A stretch of DNA of 64,000 nucleotides from Pythium myriotylum. Taxonomy: Eukaryota > Oomycota > Peronosporomycetes > Pythiales > Pythiaceae. Below the pieces are notes generated by a model, which worked only from the letters and a program-made list of their open reading frames with translations, did not search any database and was not told the DNA's origin. The position numbers and the translations under genes were made by a program. Each line of letters opens with the position of its first letter. Position 1 is the first letter of the stretch. Location of the stretch: the NCBI GenBank assembly GCA_023091665.1, contig JALJCQ010000023.1:682001-746000 (forward strand), given 5' to 3'. Shown here one piece after another: positions 47,833-56,636 of the stretch.

Positions 47833-49499
47833 ACCGATTTCGAGACTGGATCGAGCAAGACGAGGATGTGTGGTCGCGCGCGCTTTATCAACCACTGTAT
47901 CTCCCTGTATTTGTTGTCGTTCATCCAACGAAGCGCGTGAGTTCACCTGTCATGCAGTTTGATTTGAACAGCTTCGCCTCCACCGCAACATGGAGGAATA
48001 TACAAGCGTTTCCACTCGCGGTCGAAAATGTATCCCATATGGTTTCTCAGGGCAAAAAACAAGCCCAATCAAGCCGCAGGGTGGTATTTGGGGTCATCTT
48101 CACAGTCGGTGTAAATGGAACTCCACTCGACGTTCCGAAAGGCACTTTCAGCCAGCAGCACACACGGTGGATTGAGAGACAGATACACGAGCATGGATTT
48201 GATTGTGCTTTCTTCCCTGTGAAAAAGAATGGCTCGCTACAAGATGCTGGTGTGTTGCGAATATGGGAGCCATACGCCATGTTTCCCACCGGCGAAGCTA
48301 GTGTGAAGGCCTCTGATCGTGCCGAAATTGTAAACTGTCTTGGTGGTGATGATGCCGGGGCAACTTATACCCTACTTACTCTGCCACCAGCTCGTTGCGT
48401 GCTTTTCAAACCAATACCCAAGGCACGCTCATCTGAAGACGTCGGGATTGACTCTGAATCTGAATCGACTCAAGCTTTCTCTGAGCTTCCACCAGCTAAA
48501 CTCGAGTCGTGTCGTCAAATCTTCGAGGCACTTCCTTTTCCTTGGGCTGTTCATATTCGCCTGTTTTACCCTTGGTCTGGTGCATCATTGCTTGTCAGCA
48601 ACCGCGCGCTCCCTGAAAGTGGTGAGGGTCAGCTTCGTGACAAGCTCTCGTTCACGCGAACGGGCAATGGGGGATCTTCTTCCAAGAAGAACAAGCGACA
48701 TGGTCCATTCGTAGGCCTGAACCTTCTCAAGACTGTGGCAGGAAAGCACTCGTTTGAAGAGGCTTCTTTATTCGAAGCGCTTGAGCTACTGAATGTACAC
48801 AAGGTCGACACGAAGGACGCATTGTTAAAACTGGAAAGCTACGTAGATCACGTCGCGCGCGGTAGTAAGAATTGTCACCCTCTCATGTTGTTGGCATTGG
48901 AACGCCTTCTCCTTCGGAACCCCGCGTTTTCTTCGCGAATTCAGCGTTTTGAGTTTATCGGCCTCTTTAAAACGCTCTATCCGGAGGCTGCAGCCCTATG
49001 GCTTACAGCAGCGGAGAAGAAGGCGCTTGAAGACAAGGGTACCGCTGGAGAATCTGCAAAAGGATCTTCAATGAAAGACAAAAGCGCTACAAGTATCAAT
49101 GAACGCTGGACGAAACTCAAAGCCGAACAGAATTGCTCCTCCGATGCGATGGATGAACTTCTCAAGATGGTCGGGCTAGCCCGCGTTAAACGATTTGCTA
49201 TCAACATGTTCAAGACTGCATTAGCGTTCCAACGGATGGACGTGGAACTCAGAAAGAAAAATGCGATCACGATGAACTACTGCTTTGTAGGAAATCCCGG
49301 CACTGGCAAGACCACGGTAGCGAAGCTATTTGCACGCATATTAAAGGACTCTGGCATGCGACACTCGAGTTCAGCTTTGTTGTGCAATGCTCAACTGCTC
49401 AAAGATGAGGGCGCGGCAAAGTTCCGGGACCAGATCAAATCAAATCTGCAATGGGCGGAGCCGTTTTTATCGATGAAGCCTATGAATTGGAGCCCATAA
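47718..49499 (+). CDS. Segment 4 of the giant gene: linker region and first half of AAA+ domain 1
   Basis: Frame shifted relative to segment 3. Contains an unrecognised ~430-residue middle region (e.g. REFYKRQLVVLNRFRDWIEQ; SFEEASLFEALELLNVHKVD). Then comes the start of a CbxX/CfxQ AAA+ domain: GLARVKRFAINMFKTALAFQ and Walker A FVGNPGTGKTTVAKLFARIL (about 49287-49346). It stops shortly after RDQIKSN, before Walker B, because of a frame lesion within the AAATCAAATC direct repeat. An ATPase ending here would be non-functional. Confidence 0.65.
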   Translation: MATARHTIERLDRTRFRSEDNSFGEAKREFYKRQLVVLNRFRDWIEQDEDVWSRALYQPLYLPVFVVVHPTKRVSSPVMQFDLNSFASTATWRNIQAFPLAVENVSHMVSQGKKQAQSSRRVVFGVIFTVGVNGTPLDVPKGTFSQQHTRWIERQIHEHGFDCAFFPVKKNGSLQDAGVLRIWEPYAMFPTGEASVKASDRAEIVNCLGGDDAGATYTLLTLPPARCVLFKPIPKARSSEDVGIDSESESTQAFSELPPAKLESCRQIFEALPFPWAVHIRLFYPWSGASLLVSNRALPESGEGQLRDKLSFTRTGNGGSSSKKNKRHGPFVGLNLLKTVAGKHSFEEASLFEALELLNVHKVDTKDALLKLESYVDHVARGSKNCHPLMLLALERLLLRNPAFSSRIQRFEFIGLFKTLYPEAAALWLTAAEKKALEDKGTAGESAKGSSMKDKSATSINERWTKLKAEQNCSSDAMDELLKMVGLARVKRFAINMFKTALAFQRMDVELRKKNAITMNYCFVGNPGTGKTTVAKLFARILKDSGMRHSSSALLCNAQLLKDEGAAKFRDQIKSNLQWAEPFLSMKPMNWSP

Positions 49500-49840
49500 G
49501 TGATCCCAAAGGAAAGCCCATCGTTGCCGAGATTCTTGTCGCGGCAGAAGAGCACCGACACGATTTGTCGATGATTCTCGCCGGTTACGAAGATGATATC
49601 CAGCAGAAGCTTTACGCTTACAACGACGGCCTTCGTAGCCGCTTTACTGAGGTGGTATTCGATGATTTCGACGAAGCTGATTTGCGTGTCGTCTGGGATG
49701 GAATTTTAAAAGAGCGTGAATGGAAGTGCGACGATCCAAATCTCACCCATTGCCTGCCGCCGCCTTGCCCGAGGCGCTGGACGGAAGGGTTTTGGAAATG
49801 CTCGAGCAGTTCGCCAGATTGTGGAGCATGCTGTCGGTGA
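49451..49840 (+). CDS. Segment 5 of the giant gene: second half of AAA+ domain 1
   Basis: Another frame. Walker B GGAVFIDEAYELEP opens the segment, then LVAAEEHRHDLSMILAGYED and the arginine-finger region NDGLRSRFTEVVFDDF. This is the exact continuation expected after the preceding Walker A half of a CbxX/CfxQ domain. Frame is lost again near 49740, where the expected CRRLARGAGRKGFGNARAVR sequence continues in the next frame. Confidence 0.6.
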   Translation: MGGAVFIDEAYELEPISDPKGKPIVAEILVAAEEHRHDLSMILAGYEDDIQQKLYAYNDGLRSRFTEVVFDDFDEADLRVVWDGILKEREWKCDDPNLTHCLPPPCPRRWTEGFWKCSSSSPDCGACCR

Positions 49841-52037
49841 AGCGATGGCAAGAGAAGACTTTGATGGAACGTTGCAACTCCGCGCAGTCGATGTCATTGG
49901 CGAGCGCCCTTCAAAGAACCCGAAGCTCTCCCTTCTCCTTAACGAGCTTGACGAAAAGATTGGTTGGGGAAGAATCAAACGAAAAGTCAAGGAACTCGTC
50001 GATCTTTGTGACGCCAACTATGAACGGGAACTCAGTGGACGCGAGACGCTCCCAATCGTAATGAATCGCCTGTTCCTCGGCAACCCAGGCACGGGAAAGA
50101 CTACATGCGCGACTCTGTACGGCAAACTGCTTAAGCATCTCGGGTTCTTATCGAATGGAGAGGTCATCAAGAAGACAGCAGGTGATTTTGTAGGTCAGTA
50201 CATTGGCCAATCCCAGACCAAAACCAACGAGATCCTGAAGCTGGCTAAGGGAAAGGTGCTTATCATCGACGAAGCCTACAATCTTGACGATCAATGGTAT
50301 GGCAAGCAAGTTCTGGACGTGCTCGTCGAAAAAGTTCAGGGCTCAGACACCGATGACATTGCCGTCATCCTCATTGGTTACGAGCACCAGATGAACGAGA
50401 TGCTGCGCACACAGAATCCAGGACTGAAGCGACGGTTCCCAGTCGAGTACGCGTTCTACTTTGATGACTATGATGATTCCGAGCTGTACGACATTTTCAC
50501 GGCTGCCTGCAGCCGAAAAAACGTGTACTGCCCGCTTGAAGTAGCCCAGGAAGTTGTGAAGATTCTCTCAATGCAGCGGAGTCAGGCGAGCTTCGGGAAT
50601 GCTGGAGCTGTGGAGATGCTATTGAAGAACGCTATGGCAAATGCCTCGAAGCGACCAGTCGAGCCTGTAGAGAACATGATAACCCTGCAGCTCGAGGATA
50701 TCGAGAACGAGATTTCGAAACGCTCGAGAGATGATGAAAACGATTCGGGAGAAATTTCAGACGTACCTGCAGATCCTCTTAGTATGCTAGATAATCTCTA
50801 TCGTATGGACAAGATCAGGGAAGAGCTCCAGCGTTTGCGGACACGGATTCAAGTTGCCGATGAGGAAGGTGAAGACCGTCCAGAGATTGGGCATTTCGTT
50901 TTCCGCGGTTCGCCCTGCACAGGCAAGACTACAGTCGCGCGGGCGATGGGGAAAATTTTGCACCAGATGGGGCTTCTAGGCTCCGATCGCGTTGTGGAGG
51001 CCTCGGGTCTCAACCTGACAGGCGAGTATCTTGGTCAGACGAAGAAGAAAGTGGAGGAACAACTCGGCCAAGCGCGGGGTGCAATCCTGTTCATTGACGA
51101 AGCATATGAATTGGGAAAGGGCATGTATGGCGAAGAAGCTATGACGACTCTGGTGGCAGCCATGACAAACCCCGTCTACGATGGGATGGTGATTATTCTC
51201 GCTGGTTATCCTGCCGACATTGACACTATGCTCGACCGTAATGCCGGACTTAAGAGTCGCTTTACGCGTTTTCTAGACTTTCTTGATTGGGAAACTAGTG
51301 ATTGCCTTGCTTTTATAGACAGCCGGAGCAGACATGAGAAGTACGTAATCGCAGATGACGCGATCGAGAGTCTCCGGTCGGTCTTCGCTTCGATGCGCGA
51401 ACTTCCTGGGTTCGGGAATGGTCGTGATGTTGACAAAGTGTGGAAGAGTATCCTCGAATGTCGCGCCCAGCGCGTAGTCGGAAATCCGGAACCAGAAAGG
51501 ACTGTTTCCCGCGCCGATGTCGAAGCCGCCGCCATCCGAGTGCTTGCTGCGCGAGAGCCACCCAAGACAGTGCGTCTTAGCCGACCTGCATCAAATACGC
51601 AAGAGAGAGTGCAAACTCAAGATTCGATGCATGAATCGCCCCGCTTTGAGTTCACAGACGCGTCACCTGCAGAAACAACATCTTTAGACTCGCCAAACGA
51701 TGAGAAAGCAGAGCTAACGGGTGTTGAAGAAGACGAAGACGGTGCGTGCAGTGTGGGTCGAGACCCTGGTGTGACGGATGAAGTTTGGGCCGAGATCGAG
51801 CGTGCGAATGAAGCCTACAAGCAACTACTGCGAGACATGAAGGACGCCGAAGATCGCCGCAAGCAGGAGGAGGCGCGACGCAAGATGGAGTTGCTCAAAG
51901 CTGCCCAAGAGAAGTTGCGGCGCCTGGCCAAGTGTCCTGCTGGGTTCGAGTGGCGCCAAGTCGGCGCAGGGTGGCGCTGCGGCGGCGGGAGCCACTACGT
52001 CAGCAACGAGGAACTTGAGCGCAGCTTCATGATTTGA
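49716..52037 (+). CDS. Segment 6 of the giant gene: CbxX/CfxQ AAA+ domains 2 and 3
   Basis: 773 codons open without a break; first ATG at or after about 50061. AAA+ domain 2 has Walker A LFLGNPGTGKTTCATLYGKL, Walker B KVLIIDEAYNLDDQWYG, and GLKRRFPVEYAFYFDDYDDS with an Arg finger. AAA+ domain 3 has HFVFRGSPCTGKTTVARAMG, where Cys replaces the usual Gly, then AILFIDEAYELGKGMYGEEA and GLKSRFTRFLDF. The tail is a charged coiled coil (DRRKQEEARRKMELL), ending in CPAGFEWRQVGAGWRCGGGS. The CbxX/CfxQ family includes the bacterial/plastid Rubisco activase CbbX. This part alone could still be an expressed two-domain ATPase. Confidence 0.75.
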   Translation: MNGSATIQISPIACRRLARGAGRKGFGNARAVRQIVEHAVGEAMAREDFDGTLQLRAVDVIGERPSKNPKLSLLLNELDEKIGWGRIKRKVKELVDLCDANYERELSGRETLPIVMNRLFLGNPGTGKTTCATLYGKLLKHLGFLSNGEVIKKTAGDFVGQYIGQSQTKTNEILKLAKGKVLIIDEAYNLDDQWYGKQVLDVLVEKVQGSDTDDIAVILIGYEHQMNEMLRTQNPGLKRRFPVEYAFYFDDYDDSELYDIFTAACSRKNVYCPLEVAQEVVKILSMQRSQASFGNAGAVEMLLKNAMANASKRPVEPVENMITLQLEDIENEISKRSRDDENDSGEISDVPADPLSMLDNLYRMDKIREELQRLRTRIQVADEEGEDRPEIGHFVFRGSPCTGKTTVARAMGKILHQMGLLGSDRVVEASGLNLTGEYLGQTKKKVEEQLGQARGAILFIDEAYELGKGMYGEEAMTTLVAAMTNPVYDGMVIILAGYPADIDTMLDRNAGLKSRFTRFLDFLDWETSDCLAFIDSRSRHEKYVIADDAIESLRSVFASMRELPGFGNGRDVDKVWKSILECRAQRVVGNPEPERTVSRADVEAAAIRVLAAREPPKTVRLSRPASNTQERVQTQDSMHESPRFEFTDASPAETTSLDSPNDEKAELTGVEEDEDGACSVGRDPGVTDEVWAEIERANEAYKQLLRDMKDAEDRRKQEEARRKMELLKAAQEKLRRLAKCPAGFEWRQVGAGWRCGGGSHYVSNEELERSFMI

Positions 52038-52306
52038 ATCAAAGGCGTTTCCAGTTGCGCAGAGCGTGCCTGAGTAAAGACGTCAACGTAATTCATGCGG
52101 ATTGTGCACAGAACATGGACATCTAGTCTGTCTTCAACGAACCACTGTCTTCCTTGGAGCTGTCGTTCAGGCGTTCCACCTAATATTACTCCGTTGTGGA
52201 AATCTACAGACATTCAGCACTGAGACCAGCTGGCAGCCGAGCCTGTCCATATTAACCCTTCCCAGCGGTTCCTTTGCCGGCGTCACAGTCTCCAATTCGC
52301 GTGGAC

Positions 52307-54484
52307 ATGAGTAGTAGCTTCGGCTCGCTTTACTATGGCGCCAACACGTCGCAGACAGTGGCCGCGTGTGCCGCGGCCACGGGCTTTCAGTTCGAGGAGG
52401 ACGTGCCTCCCACAGCCACTCAGCTGCGGCGCATGTGTGCGGAGAGCTCCTGCATCGAGAAGGCCAATTATTTCATGCTCTCCGGTCGGATGAACCCCAC
52501 ACCCGAAGGGACATTGAACAACTACCGCATCTTGGACGCATTCACGTTCCCCCTGATCGATTTCTGTTACTATCTCCGCACCCCAGGCGAGCCATGTCCG
52601 ACAGACTTCCTCGCTGACCTGCTCAGCAAACTCCGTGACCTCGTGCAGGCGTGCGAGTCCAAATCGGGCTTCTCGTTCCGCAACGTGCCGCCACGAGCGG
52701 TCTACAAGCTGGACACGACCGTCTCAGGAGCCACCAACCAGACCCTGCTGCGACCGCTCTGCGCCGTCGACGAGTGCGAGAACCTCATGAAGCGGATCCA
52801 AGTCAAGCCCGACGTGCGTTCGTGCCCGCCGTTCTACTTCGGGAACGCGACAGGACTGTACGTCGAGCCAAGCGACTACAAGCAAGTCATCTCTGGTTTC
52901 GTGGATCCGTACATGTGGGAATGCGACGTGTGGAGTCGCCCGAGGTGGAACATCCCGACTGCGTTCCGTGGGATCAAGACAAAGTACGTGGCGCTACCGG
53001 GGCCACTTCCGGGCGACGAAACCCCAGCGCCCTCTCCAGTTCTGTCTTCCCAACCAACGTACGTAGATGACGGTAGCAGAGGAGCCACTCCATCCGACTC
53101 CGGAAGCCGAGATGTTACGCCAACTATACACTCAGATTTGTCAAGCGCGCCGTCCGTGATCAAGCCAACGGCAGGCGTCACTATGCCACCGACCATCGTT
53201 ACCAAGCCCACTGGCATGCTGTCTATGGCCCCGAGCATAGAGAGCAGAGGTAGCTGGACGACTGCAGACACTGAATCAAGCGGCAGTGCTGGTCTCGAGC
53301 CCAAGATTGGCATCGTGAGGAAACTACCGTCAGCTCCTGCAACTACCACTGTGACCAACTCCTTGGCGCCTTCCGCAGAAATCGATTCGTCGGCTGCGTC
53401 ATCTATTGGTAAATCCAACAACACGCTTCTGTGGGGAGGGGTCTCTAGCGCAGGCGCAGTCGCCCTCTTCGTGGCTCTCTTTGTGGCATATCGTCGCGGA
53501 CGCCGAATTTCCCAGTCGAAGAACATTGATAGCTACCAATCGCTCAGCGATCGCTCGAGCGCGACCACTTCGCTAGCTGCGACTGGCGCGAGCTCCCCGA
53601 CAATGGAGAGAGTGCTCGCCTCGTGTGTCGAAATCCCGTTGAGCCAACTGAAAGATCTCCGGATCCTTGGCGGCGGTGGCAGTGGTGTCGTGTACCTCGT
53701 ACGAGATCGAGGCAGCCACCGGCTACTCGCCTCTAAGCGTGTAGGCCGCGATCAGGCAGCCACAGATGCATTCCTCGCCGAGATCTGTCTCGTGTCGTCG
53801 CTATCGCATCCCCGGATCGTCCGCTTGGTTGGCGTCGCAGGTCTCCACAAGACCGAGTTGCAGGCGCTTTTCGAGTATATGCCCGGCGGCGACCTACGTC
53901 GCTACCTGGATGGACTACCTTCTGTTGACACCGCTGCATGGACGCCTGAGAAAGTGCAGATCGCCGTGGACATCGCGGACGCGTTGGCGTACCTCCACTC
54001 ACTTGATGTCGCAGTCGTGCACCGGGATCTCAAATCTCGCAACGTTTTCCTCTCGAGGAAGAACCGCGCAAAGCTCGGGGACTTCGGCGTTTCACGTTCG
54101 GCGTCGGCTGGTTGTTCCATGACCACCGGCGTGGGCACAGGCCGCTGGCTCGCACCTGAAGTCATCAACGGCGGCGGCGACTATGGTGTCGCTAGCGACG
54201 TCTACTCGTTCGGCGTCCTGCTCTCGGAACTCGACACACACCAAATGCCCTTCTACGACCTGGTGTACCTCAACGGCGAGCCATTCACCGAGTTCGCGGT
54301 GTTGGAGCTGGTGGCCACGCAGGGGAAGACACCATCGTTTGGCGCGAGCTGCCCTCGGCGAATCCTTCAGTTGGCTCATCAGTGTCTGTCGTACGAGCCG
54401 GTGTCACGGCCGTCAGCTGTGGAGGTCCTTGCAACGATGCGTAGCATCCAGCACGAGTTGCTCCAAACGCCGTCAAATATATAA
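52307..54484 (+). CDS. Receptor-like TKL kinase A with two elicitin-type ectodomain modules
   Basis: Single exon, 725 residues from the ATG at 52307. Ectodomain (to ~residue 235): two cysteine modules with the elicitin spacing, e.g. LCAVDEC (C-x4-C) followed 15 residues later by C and a final C in DPYMWEC, plus TQLRRMCAESSC in module 1. A Ser/Thr/Pro-rich stalk follows. A membrane helix lies near residues 374-396 (SSAGAVALFVALFVAY) with an RRGRR stop-transfer. The intracellular kinase has GGGGSGVVYLV, the Lys of LLASKR, VVHRDLKSRNVFL, DFGVSRS and LAPEV, so it should be active. No N-terminal signal peptide is visible. Elicitins bind sterols, so a sterol/lipid receptor is a reasonable inference. 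Confidence 0.8.
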   Translation: MSSSFGSLYYGANTSQTVAACAAATGFQFEEDVPPTATQLRRMCAESSCIEKANYFMLSGRMNPTPEGTLNNYRILDAFTFPLIDFCYYLRTPGEPCPTDFLADLLSKLRDLVQACESKSGFSFRNVPPRAVYKLDTTVSGATNQTLLRPLCAVDECENLMKRIQVKPDVRSCPPFYFGNATGLYVEPSDYKQVISGFVDPYMWECDVWSRPRWNIPTAFRGIKTKYVALPGPLPGDETPAPSPVLSSQPTYVDDGSRGATPSDSGSRDVTPTIHSDLSSAPSVIKPTAGVTMPPTIVTKPTGMLSMAPSIESRGSWTTADTESSGSAGLEPKIGIVRKLPSAPATTTVTNSLAPSAEIDSSAASSIGKSNNTLLWGGVSSAGAVALFVALFVAYRRGRRISQSKNIDSYQSLSDRSSATTSLAATGASSPTMERVLASCVEIPLSQLKDLRILGGGGSGVVYLVRDRGSHRLLASKRVGRDQAATDAFLAEICLVSSLSHPRIVRLVGVAGLHKTELQALFEYMPGGDLRRYLDGLPSVDTAAWTPEKVQIAVDIADALAYLHSLDVAVVHRDLKSRNVFLSRKNRAKLGDFGVSRSASAGCSMTTGVGTGRWLAPEVINGGGDYGVASDVYSFGVLLSELDTHQMPFYDLVYLNGEPFTEFAVLELVATQGKTPSFGASCPRRILQLAHQCLSYEPVSRPSAVEVLATMRSIQHELLQTPSNI

Positions 54485-54500
54485 GTCATAGTTTCATCAC

Positions 54501-56387
54501 CTAGATCATTTCCAATCCACCGTGGCGGCTGGCTAGCTTCCGCAGCGCGTAGGCGATCTCGAGTGCATTGGGTCGCTCGCTCGGGTGGAACGCCAGGCAC
54601 GCGCTCGTCAGTTGTGCCACTTCGGACGGACACGAAGGCGTGAGCGACGGCCTCAGCGTGCCCCTGGCGACCTCGCGCAGCAGCCAAAGCTCAGACCTCT
54701 GTCGCCCGTTCTCGTCTACTTGCGCCATCTCCCTCGCGAGAGGCACAGCGTTCGTCTCGAGCTCGGTGAGCACGACTCCAAAAGAGTAAATATCACACGT
54801 CTCATCGTAAGTGCCGCCGCCTGTGATGACCTCTGGTGCCTGCCACCGGGTCGTGCCGATGCCCGTCGTCATGGTGCTCTGCTCCGACTGGAACCGTGAG
54901 ACACCAAAGTCGCTAATCCTGGCCTGTGTATCGTCCGTGAGAAGCACGTTGCGCGACTTGAGGTCGCGGTGCACGAGCGGCGCGTTGAACGAGTGCGCGT
55001 ACGCGAGCCCCTCGGCGATCCCCAGCGCCAGCTTGAGCTTATTCGGTGACCATGCAGAACCGTCCGGAGTCGGCTGGCGGTCCAGGAAGCTACGGAGGTC
55101 ACCACCGCGCATGTACTCGAAGAGCACCTGAAAGTCGAGCGCTGACGTCCAGGCGACGCCGGCGAAGCGTACAACGCTCGGGTGCTGAAGCGTCGCGACG
55201 ATGTGGACCTCTCCGATGAGCTGCGCTAGGTTCTGCGGCGTAGCTTGGTCGCTCGCGAGCCGCTTGGACGCGAGCAACGTGCCGTCGTGGAGTTCAACAA
55301 GGTGTACGAAGGCGTGGCTGCCCTTACCAAGGAACTTTTTGTCGGTGATCGACTTGGCCACGAGTCGCCAGGACTCGAGAGTCGCATCGTCTCGTAGCAG
55401 CTCGTCCATTTGCTGGCGGTAACTGGCGGGCAGGAGATGCCCACTGCTCGCGAGGATCTCGTGACTGCTCAGGTAAGCGGTGCTCGACTCACCCGTGGCA
55501 TTGGTGGAACCCTCTGGGGACTTGATGTCTTCGTGCTGGCGGCGTTTACGTTTGACCACGAAGAAGAAAATGATGCCGACGACTGAGGCAACAACGACAG
55601 CAATGATGATCCATAACGCCGAGTGCGCAGAGCTGTCGGACGAGCTCTGCAGTCCAGGCGCGTTCTCAGCTGGTGGTGGCGGAGACCGGGCCATGGACGG
55701 TGTTGTTGTCTGGGAGTCTATTGCTTCGGAGGTAGCTGAGCTGCCACCGGGGTGATTGTTGGCTGGACCGACTGTTGTTTGCGGAGACTCACTGCCTGCA
55801 GCGGGTGCTGGTGTCTTTGTTGACGGCGAAGTCGTTGCTGTAACTGCTGGTGGGCTCTCGTCGGCCTCGGGGCTGCTCGTGGGCGTGGTCACGTCGGACG
55901 ATGTCACTGAGGGCGGCTCAGACGGCGTCGTCGTCGTGGTGACAGGCGGCGACCGGCTCGTGGTCGCTGGCTTGGGCGTTTTAGTCGACGGCACGGGCGC
56001 AGGCGGTGCCGGGGCGACCGTGGGCGACGGTGGGTTCGCGAGCTTGGCGCAGGCGTCGTAGAGCGGTGTGAGCACGCCTGAGCGTAGCTGGAGCATGTTG
56101 TCGTACTTGATCGTGCACTCGGTCGGGTTGGCGGCATCTACAAACGCGAAGAGCCGCATGCACCCCGGGTTGGAGCACTTGGCGTCGATGTAGAGCGTCG
56201 AGTAGACGCCCCAGAGCACGAATGTGCTCTGTCCGCAGTCGTTGAAGTCAGCCGCCGGCAGCTCGTTCTCTTCCATCTTGACGCAGTAGCTCTCGACGAG
56301 CTCCGCGCCAAGCGACAGCAGCAGCAGCAGCATGAACGCCACGGCCGCGTGGCGCGGCAGGCGCCGCCAAGCCGAGGCAGAGAGCAT
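54501..56387 (-). CDS. Receptor-like TKL kinase B with a single canonical elicitin-type domain
   Basis: Single exon, 628 residues from ATG 56387; an in-frame ATG at 56456 is also possible. A signal peptide is evident (AAVAFMLLLLLSLGAELVES). The ectodomain has six cysteines in the elicitin order, including KCSNPGC (x4) and C 14 residues later. Next comes a ~130-residue Thr/Ser/Pro stalk of the kind seen in elicitin-like proteins. The membrane helix (IIIAVVVASVVGIIFFFVV) is near residues 257-280, followed by KRKRR. Kinase: glycine loop GKGSHAFVHLVE (atypical), LLASKR, LVHRDLKSRNVLL, DFGVSRF and QAPEV. It is convergent with kinase A (16 nt gap) and divergent from kinase C. Confidence 0.85.
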   Translation of the reverse strand: MLSASAWRRLPRHAAVAFMLLLLLSLGAELVESYCVKMEENELPAADFNDCGQSTFVLWGVYSTLYIDAKCSNPGCMRLFAFVDAANPTECTIKYDNMLQLRSGVLTPLYDACAKLANPPSPTVAPAPPAPVPSTKTPKPATTSRSPPVTTTTTPSEPPSVTSSDVTTPTSSPEADESPPAVTATTSPSTKTPAPAAGSESPQTTVGPANNHPGGSSATSEAIDSQTTTPSMARSPPPPAENAPGLQSSSDSSAHSALWIIIAVVVASVVGIIFFFVVKRKRRQHEDIKSPEGSTNATGESSTAYLSSHEILASSGHLLPASYRQQMDELLRDDATLESWRLVAKSITDKKFLGKGSHAFVHLVELHDGTLLASKRLASDQATPQNLAQLIGEVHIVATLQHPSVVRFAGVAWTSALDFQVLFEYMRGGDLRSFLDRQPTPDGSAWSPNKLKLALGIAEGLAYAHSFNAPLVHRDLKSRNVLLTDDTQARISDFGVSRFQSEQSTMTTGIGTTRWQAPEVITGGGTYDETCDIYSFGVVLTELETNAVPLAREMAQVDENGRQRSELWLLREVARGTLRPSLTPSCPSEVAQLTSACLAFHPSERPNALEIAYALRKLASRHGGLEMI

Positions 56388-56636
56388 CGTTCGACTCCGA
56401 AGTGGCCATGAGCCTCGACAGAGCCGGTCTGACTCGATTGAGACAGTTGGACCCATCAGTTGTCACCATTTATGAATTATCAGAGTCTACTTGGTGCTAA
56501 CATTCGATATGTAGACATTTTAGGATAGAGGGTATGTATTCAAAAAGGTTTTGGGTGGCTGAGAGACGTCAATGATGCGGGACGTCACCATCGCGCAAAT
56601 GGGGAGCGCGCCAGTCCCCTCTAGCCAGTCAACACG

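Larger units (their letters stand above)
40797..52037 (+). pseudogene. Broken giant gene: RGG + ZNFX1-like helicase + NF-X1 fingers + three CbxX/CfxQ AAA+ domains
   Basis: Reading from ATG 40797 to TGA 52037 gives one consecutive domain series of about 3,700 residues with no missing parts. It contains an RGG-rich N-terminus, SF1 helicase motifs, a Cys/His-rich insertion, NF-X1 fingers and three AAA+ domains. Seven lesions interrupt it. There are in-frame stops TGA 40872-40874, TAG 44557-44559 and TAA 46771-46773. Frameshifts lie at the 7-G run 41061-41067, within 47718-47832, near 49435-49450 and near 49735-49760. ZNFX1 in animals binds RNA in antiviral and small-RNA pathways; CbxX/CfxQ ATPases form hexameric remodelling rings. 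Decay, recoding and assembly error are all possible. The open segments are listed separately. Confidence 0.7.
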
